This document shows positions 1 through 8,988 of a DNA stretch of 64,000 bases, in pieces. The stretch's first letter is position 1; the number at the start of each line of letters is the position of its first letter. The notes beneath the pieces were generated by a model. It had not been told where the DNA came from, made no database searches, and saw only the letters and a program-made list of their open reading frames with translations. Both the position numbers and the translations under genes were made by a program. The stretch covers positions 558,001 through 622,000 of the forward strand of contig NZ_CP109149.1 in assembly GCF_035920345.1 (NCBI RefSeq), given 5' to 3'. The stretch is from Nocardia vinacea. Lineage in GTDB: Bacteria; Actinomycetota; Actinomycetes; Mycobacteriales; Mycobacteriaceae.

Positions 1-1433
1 CCGAGATAGGTCGGTAGGCCGCCGTCGGGTAGTGCCGTCAGCGAGTTGTCGAGCACGATCTTCTTGGCATGGTCGGCGATCTCGTAGCCGCCGAACAGGA
101 ATCCGAGCGCGATGAGCAGGCCGCCCGCGGCGACGAACGGGATCATATAGCTGACGCCGGTGAGCAGAATCTGGCGTAGCCGGGTGCCCCAGCCGAGCGC
201 CGCCGATGCCGAAACACCCTCGGAGGGCGCGGATCCCGCGACGGTCGCCGCGGTGGGATCGAGGGCGGCGCGCAGGGCGTCGGCGACCATGGTGTCGGGC
301 TCGTTGATCGCGCGCTTGACCCCGGACTCGATAACCGGCTTGCCCGCGAACCGTTCCCGGCCGCGCACCCCGACATCGGTGGCGAAGATGACCGCGCTCG
401 CGGCGGCGATGGTTTCGGAGCTCAGCGGGGTGCTACCGCTGGAACCTTGGGTCTCGACGTGCACCGCGACGCCCGCACGGTCACCGGCGGCGACGAGCGA
501 GTCGGCGGCCATGTAGGTGTGGGCGATGCCGGTCGGACAAGCCGTGATCGCGACGATTGTTTGCCCGGCCAGTGCGTCGGCCGAAACGCCGTCGGGCGCA
601 GGTGTTGCCGCGCTGTCCGAGCTGCCGAGTCCGGCCGCTGCCGAAGGTGCGCTGTTCGAATTCGGTTCGCGTGCGGGTGTGGTGCCTTTTGAAGCCGCTC
701 GGGACGCGGATGCGCCGTTCGAAACGGCTGCGTCTGTGGGAGTACGGTTCGAACCGGGATCCTGTGCGGGTGCGCCGATCGAAGCGGCTGCTGTCGGGGG
801 AGTGCCATTCGGAGTTGTCTGGGGCGTTGATGCACTGTCCGGAGCTGCCTCGGGCGTTGGTGCGCTGCCGGAAGGGGCCTGCGTAATGGCGCCGTTCGCG
901 GCGGTACCGTTCGAAGCGGCGTCACTCGAAACAGAGTCCACTGCACGGGTTTTGGGCGTCATCGCAGGCTTCTGCGTAAGCACATCCGTAACCAGCGAAA
1001 CCACCTCATCAGCGCTCGCGGCACCCCGCAACGAACTTACGAACTCCGGCCGAACAAGCGCCCGAGCCAAACTCGACAACAACTTCATATGCTCGGCCCC
1101 GGCACCTTCCGGCGCGGCAATGAGGAATACGAGATCGGCGGGCCCATCAGCAGCACCGAAATCCACCGCAGGTTCCAACCGAGCGAACCCGAGCGACGCA
1201 CTGGTCACCGCTGCATTCCGGCAATGCGGAATGGCGATCCCACCGGGAAGCCCTGTCGCGGACTGTGATTCGCGCGCCAGCGCCGCGTCACGCAATGTCT
1301 CGGCAGAGGTAGCCCGCCCATTGTCGGTGAGTCGCTGCGCGAGCGTCGCGATCACCGTTTCCTTGGCACTGCCGAGGTCGGTATCGAGGCTGATCAGCTC
1401 GGTGGTGATGATCGAATCAGGGGAATGGGCCAT
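1..1433 (-). CDS. fruA: PTS fructose transporter subunit IIABC (3' end off the left edge)
   Basis: Fructose-specific enzyme II that takes up fructose and phosphorylates it to fructose 1-phosphate at the membrane. An EIIA domain (about residues 1-150) carries the phospho-accepting His70 in GIAIPHC. An EIIB domain follows (from about residue 290) with Cys299 in the ACPTGIAHT motif. EIIC begins near VSYMIPFVAAGGLLIALGF and is cut by the window edge. Between EIIA and EIIB lies about 140 residues of Ala/Ser/Pro/Thr-rich low-complexity linker, much longer than usual. The ATG at 1433 lies 11 bases after the fruK stop, so fruR-fruK-fruA form one operon. HPr (ptsH) is not in the window and may lie beyond the left edge. 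Confidence 0.95.
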   Translation of the reverse strand, partial: MAHSPDSIITTELISLDTDLGSAKETVIATLAQRLTDNGRATSAETLRDAALARESQSATGLPGGIAIPHCRNAAVTSASLGFARLEPAVDFGAADGPADLVFLIAAPEGAGAEHMKLLSSLARALVRPEFVSSLRGAASADEVVSLVTDVLTQKPAMTPKTRAVDSVSSDAASNGTAANGAITQAPSGSAPTPEAAPDSASTPQTTPNGTPPTAAASIGAPAQDPGSNRTPTDAAVSNGASASRAASKGTTPAREPNSNSAPSAAAGLGSSDSAATPAPDGVSADALAGQTIVAITACPTGIAHTYMAADSLVAAGDRAGVAVHVETQGSSGSTPLSSETIAAASAVIFATDVGVRGRERFAGKPVIESGVKRAINEPDTMVADALRAALDPTAATVAGSAPSEGVSASAALGWGTRLRQILLTGVSYMIPFVAAGGLLIALGFLFGGYEIADHAKKIVLDNSLTALPDGGLPTYL

Positions 1434-1444
1434 CGCAATGTCCT

Positions 1445-2395
1445 TCAGCGACTGTGCAGGGATTCCAACGTCGTGACGGCCACGGCGCGGGGGTCGGTGT
1501 GGTGTGGTCCGGGCAACCCGGTTCCCGGCAGCGCGGCGGCGGCGCTGCCGTAGGCGACGGCGCGGCGCAGCCGATCGGGTGCGTCCAGTCCGTCGAGATC
1601 GGCGAGCAGGTATCCGGCCAGCGCGGAATCGCCAGCTCCCACGGTGCTGCGCGGGGTAATGGCGGGTGCGGCGGCATGCCACGCACCGTCCGCGGTGACG
1701 AGTACGGCTCCGGCCGCGCCGAGCGTCGCGAGCACGGCACCGACGCCGCGAGCGATCAGTGTGCTCGCCGCACGCGCGGCGGCGATCGGATCCTCCAACT
1801 CGGCGGGGTCGCCGTGGGTGAGCTGGGCCAGCTCCTCGGCATTCGGCTTGAGTAGTTGCGGCGCAGCTGATTCCAGTTCGGCGGCCAGTGCGAGCAGAGG
1901 AGCGTCGGAGGTATCGACCGCGATCCGCACGCCGCGCAGCCGGTGCAGCAGATACGCGTACCAGTCGGTGGGGACGGCGGGTGGGAGGGATCCGGACAGC
2001 ACGACCCAGCTCGCCGTATCGGCGAGTGCATCGAGCTGATTCGACAGTGCGGCAAGGCATTCGGCGGTCAGCGGTGATCCGGGCTCATTGATCTTCGTGG
2101 TAGTGCCGTCGCGTTCGGCGACGGTGAGGTTGGTGCGCGCCGGGGTGGCGCACGGCACCGCGCGGTGTTCGATATCGGCATCGGTGAGCATGCGCAGCAA
2201 CGGATCACCGGCATTGCCGGGCAGCACCGCAATGGTTTCGACCCCGGCGGCGGCGATCACCCGGGAAACGTTGACTCCCTTGCCACCGGGCTGCGACAGC
2301 ACGGTCTCGGCACGGAGTACGGCACCGCGCCGCAACGATTCCCGCAGGCTGACGGTGCGGTCGATACTGGGATTCGCGGTGAGCGTGACGATCAT
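1445..2395 (-). CDS. fruK: 1-phosphofructokinase
   Basis: Phosphorylates fructose 1-phosphate, the product of FruA, to fructose 1,6-bisphosphate using ATP. The 316-residue protein is of normal PfkB/ribokinase-family length. It starts with MIVTLTANPSIDRT, shows the family signature GGKGVNVSR at about residues 37-45, and has the C-terminal GAGDS signature with the catalytic Asp. The ATG at 2395 overlaps the fruR stop by four bases (ATGA), which indicates translational coupling. The open frame extends upstream to 3178, but that extension is the wrong frame of fruR. Confidence 0.97.
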   Translation of the reverse strand: MIVTLTANPSIDRTVSLRESLRRGAVLRAETVLSQPGGKGVNVSRVIAAAGVETIAVLPGNAGDPLLRMLTDADIEHRAVPCATPARTNLTVAERDGTTTKINEPGSPLTAECLAALSNQLDALADTASWVVLSGSLPPAVPTDWYAYLLHRLRGVRIAVDTSDAPLLALAAELESAAPQLLKPNAEELAQLTHGDPAELEDPIAAARAASTLIARGVGAVLATLGAAGAVLVTADGAWHAAAPAITPRSTVGAGDSALAGYLLADLDGLDAPDRLRRAVAYGSAAAALPGTGLPGPHHTDPRAVAVTTLESLHSR

Positions 2396-3159
2396 GCCGT
2401 GACCACCTCGATGCCGTACTCGGTGAGTTCGTTGTGTACCGAAGGCAGTAGCCCGGTATCGGTGACCAGCACATCGAATTCCTCGACCGAACCGAAGCTC
2501 AGCAGATCCTCGCGCCCGACCTTCGTGGCATCGGCGACCACCACGACCCGGTGGGCGCTGGCGATCATGGCGCGCTTCACCGCCGCCTCGTCGGGATCGG
2601 GGGTGGACAGTCCGTGGCCGATGGTCAGGGCATTGGTGCCGATGAACGCCACATCGACCCGCAGTTCGCCGAGCACCCGCAAGGCCTCCGCGCCGACCGC
2701 GGCCTGCGTGACACCCCGCACCCGGCCGCCGATCAGATGCAGCCGCACTCCGGCGAATCCACTGAGCCGAGCCGCGATGGGCACCGAGTTCGTCACGGCG
2801 ACGAGCTCCCGGTCGGCGGGCAGGGCGGCGGCCACCCGCGCGGTGGTGGTCCCGGCATCGAACAGCACGCTGCCGCCGGTCGGTGGCAGATAGTCGAGGG
2901 CCGCCTTGGCGATGCGGTCCTTTTCGGCGGCGTGCGTGTGTTCGCGCTCGGTGGTGCCGAGTTCGATCGCGGTGAGCGCCGCCGCGGGCACCGCACCCCC
3001 GTGCACCCTGCGGATCAGCCCCATCCGATCGAGGACCGCCAAATCGCGGCGCACAGTTTCGGTGGTGACCCCGTACTGCTCGGACAGATCGGCGACCGAT
3101 ACGCGCCCGCGTTGCCCGACCAGGGCGGCGATGGCCTGCTGGCGCTCCTCTGCGTACAT
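2392..3159 (-). CDS. fruR: DeoR-family transcriptional regulator of the fructose locus
   Basis: A 255-residue DeoR-type repressor. The N-terminal winged helix-turn-helix (about residues 1-58) contains VSVADLSEQYGVTTETVRRD. The C-terminal DeoR sensor domain, with FDAGTTTARVA, is expected to bind a sugar phosphate. It is the first gene of the fruR-fruK-fruA operon and is divergent from ptsI. Probable fructose 1-phosphate sensing is inferred from the family. The intergenic region carries two direct repeats suited to DeoR binding. Start ATG at 3159. Confidence 0.93.
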   Translation of the reverse strand: MYAEERQQAIAALVGQRGRVSVADLSEQYGVTTETVRRDLAVLDRMGLIRRVHGGAVPAAALTAIELGTTEREHTHAAEKDRIAKAALDYLPPTGGSVLFDAGTTTARVAAALPADRELVAVTNSVPIAARLSGFAGVRLHLIGGRVRGVTQAAVGAEALRVLGELRVDVAFIGTNALTIGHGLSTPDPDEAAVKRAMIASAHRVVVVADATKVGREDLLSFGSVEEFDVLVTDTGLLPSVHNELTEYGIEVVTA

Positions 3160-3184
3160 CCGATCCTCCGATTGGCAATGTGTG

Positions 3185-3219
3185 TTTATGTTGTTTTATG
3201 CCCGTCTATGTTGCTTTGT
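3185..3219. promoter_or_regulatory. Putative FruR operator: two direct repeats 20 bp apart
   Basis: Two near-identical 15-bp units, TTTATGTTGTTTTAT (3185-3199) and TCTATGTTGCTTTGT (3205-3219), repeat with a 20-bp period, about two helical turns. They lie in the divergent space between fruR and ptsI. AT-rich direct repeats like these suit DeoR-family regulators of PTS genes. That FruR binds them is inferred. Confidence 0.6.
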
Positions 3220-3305
3220 CAAGAGATGTGAGTAGTCTGGATCACAACGAGCCGAGCTGAGTAATCGGTCGCACTCACTCGACATCGACGTGGAGGAGGA
3301 ATCGA

Positions 3306-5018
3306 ATGTCCGGATCACCGCAGGCCACAGGCACCGCGAAGGTTGCGCGCAGCGCCATGACATTGCGTGGTACCCCGGCGGTGCCCGGAATCGCCGCCGC
3401 GCCGACCGTGCGGCCGGCGCCGCGGATTCGCGCGGACCTTCGTGCCGAACCGGTCGCCGAGTCCGATCGGGCATCGCAATACGAAGCCTTCCTTGCCGCG
3501 ACATCGGTGGTTGCACGGCGCTTGCGCGAGCGCGCCACCCGCGCAAGTGGGGCGGCCGCGGAGGTGCTCGTCGCGAATGCCGCGATGGCGGCCGATCGTG
3601 GCTGGCTCGGCGCCGCCGAGAAATTGATCGCTGCGGGTAGTCCCGCCGCCGTCGCGGCGACCGCGGCCACCGATCAGTTCGCCGAGGTGTTCACCAAACT
3701 CGGTGGGCTGATGGCCGAACGCGTCACCGACCTTCGCGATGTCTGCGATCGGGTGGTCGCCGAGCTGGCCGGTGTGCCCGAACCGGGCATTCCCACGCCC
3801 GCCCGGCCATCGATCCTGCTCGCCGACGACCTGGCCCCGGCCGATACCGCCGGACTGGATCCGAATCTCATTGTCGGCCTTGCCACTTCGCGGGGCGGTC
3901 CGACCAGCCACACCGCGATCATCGCCCGCCAGCTCGGTATCCCGTGCGTGGTCGCGATCGCCGGACTCGACGATGTGCCCGCCGGAGTGGACGTGCTGAT
4001 CGATGGGGCGGCCGGACAGGTCGCCATCGGTCCGGATCCGGAAACCGCCGCCCGCGCCGTGGCCGAATACCGCACGCAGGAATCGCGCACGGCGGCCTGG
4101 GCCGGTCCGGGCGCGACCGCCGACGGACACCGGGTCGAGATTCTCGCCAACGTCCAGGACGCGGCCGGAGCCCGCGCGACGCGCTCGCAACCGGCCGAGG
4201 GCATCGGCCTGTTCCGCACCGAATTATGTTTCCTGGACCGCGAATCCGAGCCGAGCATCGCCGAACAGGCGGGCATCTATCGCGAGGTCCTCGACGCCTA
4301 TGCCGGGGCGAAGGTGGTGATACGCACTCTCGACGCCGGTTCGGACAAACCACTGCGTTTCGCCGACCATGCCGACGAAGCGAACCCGGCGCTCGGCGTG
4401 CGCGGCATCCGCATCGCCGCCCACAACAGCGGAATCCTGGACCGCCAACTCGACGCGATCGCCCAGGCCGCCGCCGACCGCACGCCCACACCGTGGGTCA
4501 TGGCCCCGATGATTTCCACTGCGGCCGAAGCGAAATCGTTCGCCGCCCAGGTGCGAGCGCGTGGATTGGTTCCCGGCGTCATGATCGAGGTCCCCGCGGC
4601 CGCCCTCCTGGCCGAGGCCATTCTGGAGCATGTCGAGTTCCTCTCGATCGGCACCAACGACCTCGCTCAATACACTATGGCCGCCGATCGCATGTCCGCC
4701 GACCTCGCCGCACTCACCGACCCCTGGCAACCCGCCGTCCTGGCACTGGTTGCCCGCACCGCGGCTGCCGGCGCGACCGCGCACAAGCCCGTCGGCGTCT
4801 GCGGCGAGGCCGCCGCCGACCCCCTATTAGCCTGTGTCCTAACCGGATTCGGCATCAGTTCGCTCTCCGCCGCCGGTGTCGCGGTAGCCGGCGTCGGAGC
4901 CGCCCTCTCCGCCGTCACCCTCGAAGACTGCCGTCGCGCCGCGGCCGCCGTCCTGTCGACCTCCGACCCGGACAGCGCCCGCACCGCCGCCCGTGCCGCC
5001 CTCCAGTCCGCCGAATGA
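3306..5018 (+). CDS. ptsI: Phosphoenolpyruvate-protein phosphotransferase (PTS enzyme I)
   Basis: Cytoplasmic enzyme I of the PTS, which takes phosphate from PEP and passes it to HPr. It is 570 residues, normal for the family. The phospho-accepting His202 lies in GGPTSHTAIIAR. The C-terminal PEP-binding barrel includes the motifs RTLDAGSDKP, SIGTNDLAQY and GVCGEAAADP. The start at 3306 is supported by a GAGGAGGAA ribosome site just upstream; a second ATG at 3357 lacks such support. It is divergent from fruR with a shared regulatory region. Confidence 0.97.
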   Translation: MSGSPQATGTAKVARSAMTLRGTPAVPGIAAAPTVRPAPRIRADLRAEPVAESDRASQYEAFLAATSVVARRLRERATRASGAAAEVLVANAAMAADRGWLGAAEKLIAAGSPAAVAATAATDQFAEVFTKLGGLMAERVTDLRDVCDRVVAELAGVPEPGIPTPARPSILLADDLAPADTAGLDPNLIVGLATSRGGPTSHTAIIARQLGIPCVVAIAGLDDVPAGVDVLIDGAAGQVAIGPDPETAARAVAEYRTQESRTAAWAGPGATADGHRVEILANVQDAAGARATRSQPAEGIGLFRTELCFLDRESEPSIAEQAGIYREVLDAYAGAKVVIRTLDAGSDKPLRFADHADEANPALGVRGIRIAAHNSGILDRQLDAIAQAAADRTPTPWVMAPMISTAAEAKSFAAQVRARGLVPGVMIEVPAAALLAEAILEHVEFLSIGTNDLAQYTMAADRMSADLAALTDPWQPAVLALVARTAAAGATAHKPVGVCGEAAADPLLACVLTGFGISSLSAAGVAVAGVGAALSAVTLEDCRRAAAAVLSTSDPDSARTAARAALQSAE

Positions 5019-5110
5019 TCGACGGTTGCGTCACGATTGCCGGAAGTGCGACTTCATGATCCAGCAAACTCGGGCGAAACGGTCAGGGGTGTTGCGGCGA
5101 TCTGGTGAAT

Positions 5111-5314
5111 ATGGCCACCGACACCATGAATCTCGCCGAGCGACGTCAAGCGATCCGCCGACTCGTTGCGGTCTGCCATGTAGTCAACAAGCTGGTAGAG
5201 CTAGCCGAGACGGAATCATCCGAGCCGTTGATCGCGCAGGCGCACACCACGCGCCGGGTGCTCCAGGATCTGGTGCTCGACCTGGTGGCGATCGGGCCGC
5301 GAACCGGAGTCTGA
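5111..5314 (+). CDS. Small hypothetical protein
   Basis: About 67 residues from ATG 5111; a GTG at 5105 is equally possible. The protein is predicted mostly helical, with MNLAERRQAIRRLVAVCHVVNKLVEL and a short charged middle, and has no signal peptide or membrane segment. No family is recognised. It sits between ptsI and the convergent DUF779 gene. The ribosome site is weak, so expression is uncertain. Confidence 0.45.
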   Translation: MATDTMNLAERRQAIRRLVAVCHVVNKLVELAETESSEPLIAQAHTTRRVLQDLVLDLVAIGPRTGV

Positions 5315-5349
5315 GCCGGAAACGACAGGGCCGCAGTAAAAGTCAGCTG

Positions 5350-5892
5350 TCAAGCCGAGGGCCGCGCTCCGCTACCGGGAACCGGGCAGGCATCGGCTGC
5401 CTCGGCGACTACCTGTGGTTCGCTCGACACCGCAGGACGTTCCCCTCGCTCCCAGCCCGCGCCCGTCACCGATTCGGTTTCAGCCAGAACGGCCAGCTCA
5501 CCGTTATCGAAAACCCTTCCACGACTGAGGAATCTAAACCCTTCCGGCGATTCCAGACTGAAGCCCGACCCGCGACCCGGCACGACATCGAGAACGAGCT
5601 GGGTGTGCTGCCAGGCAGCGAACTGTGGTCCCGAGATCCACACCGGTGCAATATCGTCCGGCTCCGGCGCAGTAGCCGGCAACTCGTCGACCCGCATTCG
5701 CAGATCGAGCAATCCGAGCAGCACATCGTGATCGCCGATAACGAATTCGCCTGCGGGATAGCACATCGGAGCCGATCCGTCGCAGCAACCACCGGACTGG
5801 TGCAGCATCAGCGGGCCGTGCTGCCCGCGAAGGCGACGGAGCAGATCCATCGCCGCCGCGGTGGCGCGCACGCGCCGAGGGACTGCGGCCAT
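5350..5892 (-). CDS. DUF779 domain-containing protein
   Basis: A 180-residue protein of the DUF779 family, often found next to aldehyde dehydrogenases. The conserved cysteine-rich stretch HQSGGCCDGSAPMCYP (about residues 32-47) suggests metal binding. A conserved core follows (FVIGDHDVLLG, VWISGPQFAAW, LVLDVVPGRGSGFSLESPEG). The C-terminal ~40 residues are low-complexity and longer than usual. Its ATG at 5892 overlaps the aldehyde dehydrogenase stop by one base (TGATG), so the two are co-translated. Role unknown; an accessory or maturation role for the dehydrogenase is inferred only from linkage. Confidence 0.85.
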   Translation of the reverse strand: MAAVPRRVRATAAAMDLLRRLRGQHGPLMLHQSGGCCDGSAPMCYPAGEFVIGDHDVLLGLLDLRMRVDELPATAPEPDDIAPVWISGPQFAAWQHTQLVLDVVPGRGSGFSLESPEGFRFLSRGRVFDNGELAVLAETESVTGAGWERGERPAVSSEPQVVAEAADACPVPGSGARPSA

Positions 5893-7415
5893 CAGAAGAA
5901 GCCTTGCGCCTTCGATGCGTAGCCGACCAGCAGGTTCTTCGTCTGCTGATAGTGGTCGAGCATCATGCGGTGGTTCTCGCGGCCGATGCCGGACTGCTTG
6001 TAGCCGCCGAAGGCCGCGTGCGCCGGGTACTGGTGGTAGGTGTTGGTCCACACCCGTCCGGCCTGGATATCGCGTCCGGCCCGGTATGCCACCGAACCGT
6101 CGCGTGACCATACGCCTGCGCCGAGTCCGTAAAGGGTGTCGTTGGCGATTTTGATGGCTTCGTCGTAATCCGCGAACGGTGTCACCGAGACAACAGGTCC
6201 GAAGATCTCCTCCTGGAAGATCCGCATCGAATTGCTGCCCGCGAAAACCGTTGGCTGCACGTAGTATCCGCCGGACAGGTCGCCGCCGAGGTCGGCGCGC
6301 TCGCCACCGGTCAGCAGCGTCGCGCCCTCGCCCTTGCCGATTTCGAGGTAGGACAGGATCTTTTCGAGCTGATCGTTGCTGGCCTGCGCGCCGATCATGG
6401 TCTCGGTATCGAGCGGATCGCCCTGCCGCACCGCCTTGGTGCGCACCACGGCCGCGGCCAGGAATTCGTCGTAGATATCGGCCTGGATGAGCGCCCGCGA
6501 CGGGCAGGTGCAGACCTCGCCCTGGTTCAGCGCGAACATGGTGAAGCCCTCGAGCGCCTTGTCCTGGAAGTCGTCATTGGCGGCGAGGACATCGCTGAAG
6601 AAGATATTCGGGCTCTTACCACCGAGTTCCAGCGTGACCGGGATCAGGTTCTGCGATGCGTATTGCATGATCAGGCGGCCTGTGGTGGTCTCACCGGTGA
6701 AGGCGATCTTCTTGATCCGCGGGCTGGAGGCCAGCGGCTTACCCGCCTCGACACCGAAACCGTTGACAATGTTGACCACACCGGGCGGCAGCAGATCACC
6801 GATGAGACCGATCAGGAACATGATCGAGGCCGGGGTCTGCTCGGCGGGCTTGAGCACTACCGCATTACCGGCGGCGAGCGCGGGCGCGAGCTTCCAGGTG
6901 GCCATCAGAATCGGGAAGTTCCACGGAATGATCTGGCCGACCACACCGAGCGGCTCGTGGAAGTGGTAGGCGACGGTGTCGGCGTCGATCTGCGACAGCG
7001 AACCCTCTTGTGCGCGAATGGCACCGGCGAAGTAACGGAAGTGGTCGATGGCCAGCGGGATATCGGCGGCCAGGGTTTCCCGGATCGGCTTGCCGTTGTC
7101 CCAGGCCTCCGCGAGGGCGAGCGCGTCGAGGTTCTCCTCGATGCGGTCGGCGATCTTGTTGAGGATGATGGCGCGCTCGGCGACCGAGGTCTTGCCCCAA
7201 GCAGGTGCGGCGGCGTGCGCGGCATCGAGGGCGAGTTCGATATCTTCGGCGGTGCCGCGCGCGACCTCGCAGAACGGCTGACCCGTTACGGGAGTTGGGT
7301 TTTCGAAGTACTGCCCCTTGACGGGCGCGACCCATTCGCCGCCGATCCAGTTGTCGTATCGGGTCTGGAACGACATGGCGGCGCTGGGTGTGCCTGGGCG
7401 GGCGAAGACGGTCAT
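5892..7415 (-). CDS. aldB: NAD(P)-dependent aldehyde dehydrogenase, AldB/ExaC type
   Basis: Oxidises acetaldehyde-type substrates to the acid, typically during ethanol or alcohol use. The 507 residues closely follow the AldB/ExaC pattern: [40 protein letters not shown], the general base Glu263 in LELGGKSPN and the catalytic Cys302 in [11 protein letters not shown]. The start at 7415 has a GAGGAG ribosome site; the frame opens further upstream without one. Its partner DUF779 gene follows immediately. The AcoR-like regulator lies just upstream on the same strand and probably controls it. Confidence 0.96.
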   Translation of the reverse strand: MTVFARPGTPSAAMSFQTRYDNWIGGEWVAPVKGQYFENPTPVTGQPFCEVARGTAEDIELALDAAHAAAPAWGKTSVAERAIILNKIADRIEENLDALALAEAWDNGKPIRETLAADIPLAIDHFRYFAGAIRAQEGSLSQIDADTVAYHFHEPLGVVGQIIPWNFPILMATWKLAPALAAGNAVVLKPAEQTPASIMFLIGLIGDLLPPGVVNIVNGFGVEAGKPLASSPRIKKIAFTGETTTGRLIMQYASQNLIPVTLELGGKSPNIFFSDVLAANDDFQDKALEGFTMFALNQGEVCTCPSRALIQADIYDEFLAAAVVRTKAVRQGDPLDTETMIGAQASNDQLEKILSYLEIGKGEGATLLTGGERADLGGDLSGGYYVQPTVFAGSNSMRIFQEEIFGPVVSVTPFADYDEAIKIANDTLYGLGAGVWSRDGSVAYRAGRDIQAGRVWTNTYHQYPAHAAFGGYKQSGIGRENHRMMLDHYQQTKNLLVGYASKAQGFF

Positions 7416-7480
7416 CGAATGCTCCTCGATCTGCTGACTTTTCACGTCAGGTGTGATCCGGAACACTAGAAGTGCCCATG

Positions 7481-7497
7481 TTGCACGACAGTTGCAA
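7481..7497. promoter_or_regulatory. Inverted repeat upstream of aldB
   Basis: TTGCA-N7-TGCAA lies 66 bases before the aldB start and just beyond the 3' end of the regulator gene. It is a candidate binding site for the AcoR-like regulator. A second, weaker inverted repeat, CTGAC-N7-GTCAG, is at 7434-7450. Function is inferred from position only. Confidence 0.4.
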
Positions 7498-7505
7498 GAA
7501 ACCGG

Positions 7506-8798
7506 TCAGATGCCCAATCTGCGGTCGAGTAGTCGTAATTGTGTCTTTACCTGGGCATACAGCGAGGACTGACGGTCCAGCGAGGAGAGGTAGGCGGTCC
7601 ACGCCGCAACGTCCTCGCGCCCGTCGGCCGAACCGGTCCAGCGGGCGAGCAGGCGGCGATCACCGGCCGTCAACAGGGCCGCACGCAGGCGCCCACGCAA
7701 TTCGACGCGCAATTCTGCGATGCCCGGTGCGAGCGAGCGGGGCAGGATCGGGCCGGGATAGGCGCGCAACGCCGCCGAGGTATCGCCGCGCGCGAGTGCA
7801 CGCCGAACCTCGTCGACATCGGTATCCAGATCCATCAGCAGCCGATACGGACGGGAGCCGAGGCCATTGGCGCCCAACATCTTTCGCACCCGCGACATCT
7901 CTGCGCGCACCGTGACCGGATCCAGCTCGGATTCGTCGAGCAGCATGGCGAGGTGGTCGGCGCTCAGTCCCTCCGGGTAATTGGCCAGCAGCAACAGGAT
8001 TTCGGCATGGCGCTGCGATAGACGGATGCGCTCACCGCCGCGGATCAGGGTCGGCCGGGCAGGGCCGAGCGCCTCGAGGCGTGCCGTCGTCGACGCGAGC
8101 GCTTTCGGCGCATCGAGCATGAGCAGTCGCAGTTCGGATTCCGCGGCCGATACCGTCGCGCGGATCAGTGACAACACCTCCGGCGCCGCGACGCGGGGTC
8201 CGCCGGTGATATCGATGGCGCCGATGATCCGGCCGCTGCGCGGATCATGCACGGGCGCAGCGGAACAACTCCATTCGTGTACCACGCGACTGAAGTGTTC
8301 GGCCCCGAAGATCTGCACATGGTGATCGAGCGCGAGTGCGGTGCCGGGTGCATTGGTGCCGACACGGTCCTCACTCCAGTCCGCACCCTCGACGAAATTC
8401 ATGGCCAGCGCGCGGTCCTTGACCTTCGAATCGCCCTCCACCCACAGCAATCGGCCCTCGGCATCGCTGATCGCGACGAGCAGTCCGGCCTCGGCGGCAT
8501 CCTCGACCAGCAGTTTGCGCACCACCGGTCGGATCAGCGCGGTCGGATGCGTGGCCCGATACCGTTGCAGTTCAAGACCATCGAGGTCGACACCGGCGCC
8601 GAAGCGGTCCGGATCGACGCCGTTGCTGCGGCTGCGCCGCCAGGAATCCAGCACCACCGGGCGCACCGGATCGATCGGCAGCTGCTCGTCGCCTTCGATG
8701 AAGCAGCGATGCGCACAGGACACCTGTCGCGCCAATTGCGCGAGGTCGTCCTCCGGTCGAACGGCCACCCAGGGGTTGCCGTGCGCTGCTGTGCTCAA
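7506..8798 (-). CDS. AcoR-like GAF-domain transcriptional regulator without AAA+ domain
   Basis: A 430-residue regulator resembling the sensory half of AcoR-type activators. The N-terminal region has DSWRRSRSNGVDPD. A GAF-like domain spans about residues 95-220 (LVAISDAEGRLLWVEGD, GTALALDHHVQIFGAEHF, DPRSGRIIGAIDITGG). A winged-helix-like segment sits near residues 270-325 (LSQRHAEILLLLANYPEGLS). No sigma-54 AAA+ motif is present, consistent with actinobacteria lacking sigma-54. Together with the downstream aldB and DUF779 genes it forms the usual actinobacterial arrangement, so it probably activates them in response to an alcohol or aldehyde. Confidence 0.85.
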   Translation of the reverse strand: MSTAAHGNPWVAVRPEDDLAQLARQVSCAHRCFIEGDEQLPIDPVRPVVLDSWRRSRSNGVDPDRFGAGVDLDGLELQRYRATHPTALIRPVVRKLLVEDAAEAGLLVAISDAEGRLLWVEGDSKVKDRALAMNFVEGADWSEDRVGTNAPGTALALDHHVQIFGAEHFSRVVHEWSCSAAPVHDPRSGRIIGAIDITGGPRVAAPEVLSLIRATVSAAESELRLLMLDAPKALASTTARLEALGPARPTLIRGGERIRLSQRHAEILLLLANYPEGLSADHLAMLLDESELDPVTVRAEMSRVRKMLGANGLGSRPYRLLMDLDTDVDEVRRALARGDTSAALRAYPGPILPRSLAPGIAELRVELRGRLRAALLTAGDRRLLARWTGSADGREDVAAWTAYLSSLDRQSSLYAQVKTQLRLLDRRLGI

Positions 8799-8988
8799 TC
8801 GGTGTCCTTCGTGTCGCCCCTACCTACTGTAATGCCGGTCACATGTCGTATAGCCAAGGGTGGGGCGCTCGGTACGCGCGGACCGGGCAGTCAACGTAGT
8901 CTGACTCTGCTCTGCGCAGGCGGCACGGATGCGCCTGCGGTCGCGCACCATGCTCATCGCTTCTGCACAACGACTGGAGTCACGTCTC

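Noticed and set aside
1445..3178. A single 577-residue open frame covering fruK and the region of fruR.
   Set aside because: Only the part after 2395 encodes a recognisable protein (FruK). The upstream part is Arg/Gly-rich out-of-frame translation of fruR.
5892..6111. N-terminal extension of the DUF779 frame.
   Set aside because: It overlaps the aldehyde dehydrogenase in another frame and has no ribosome site; the family N-terminus begins at 5892.
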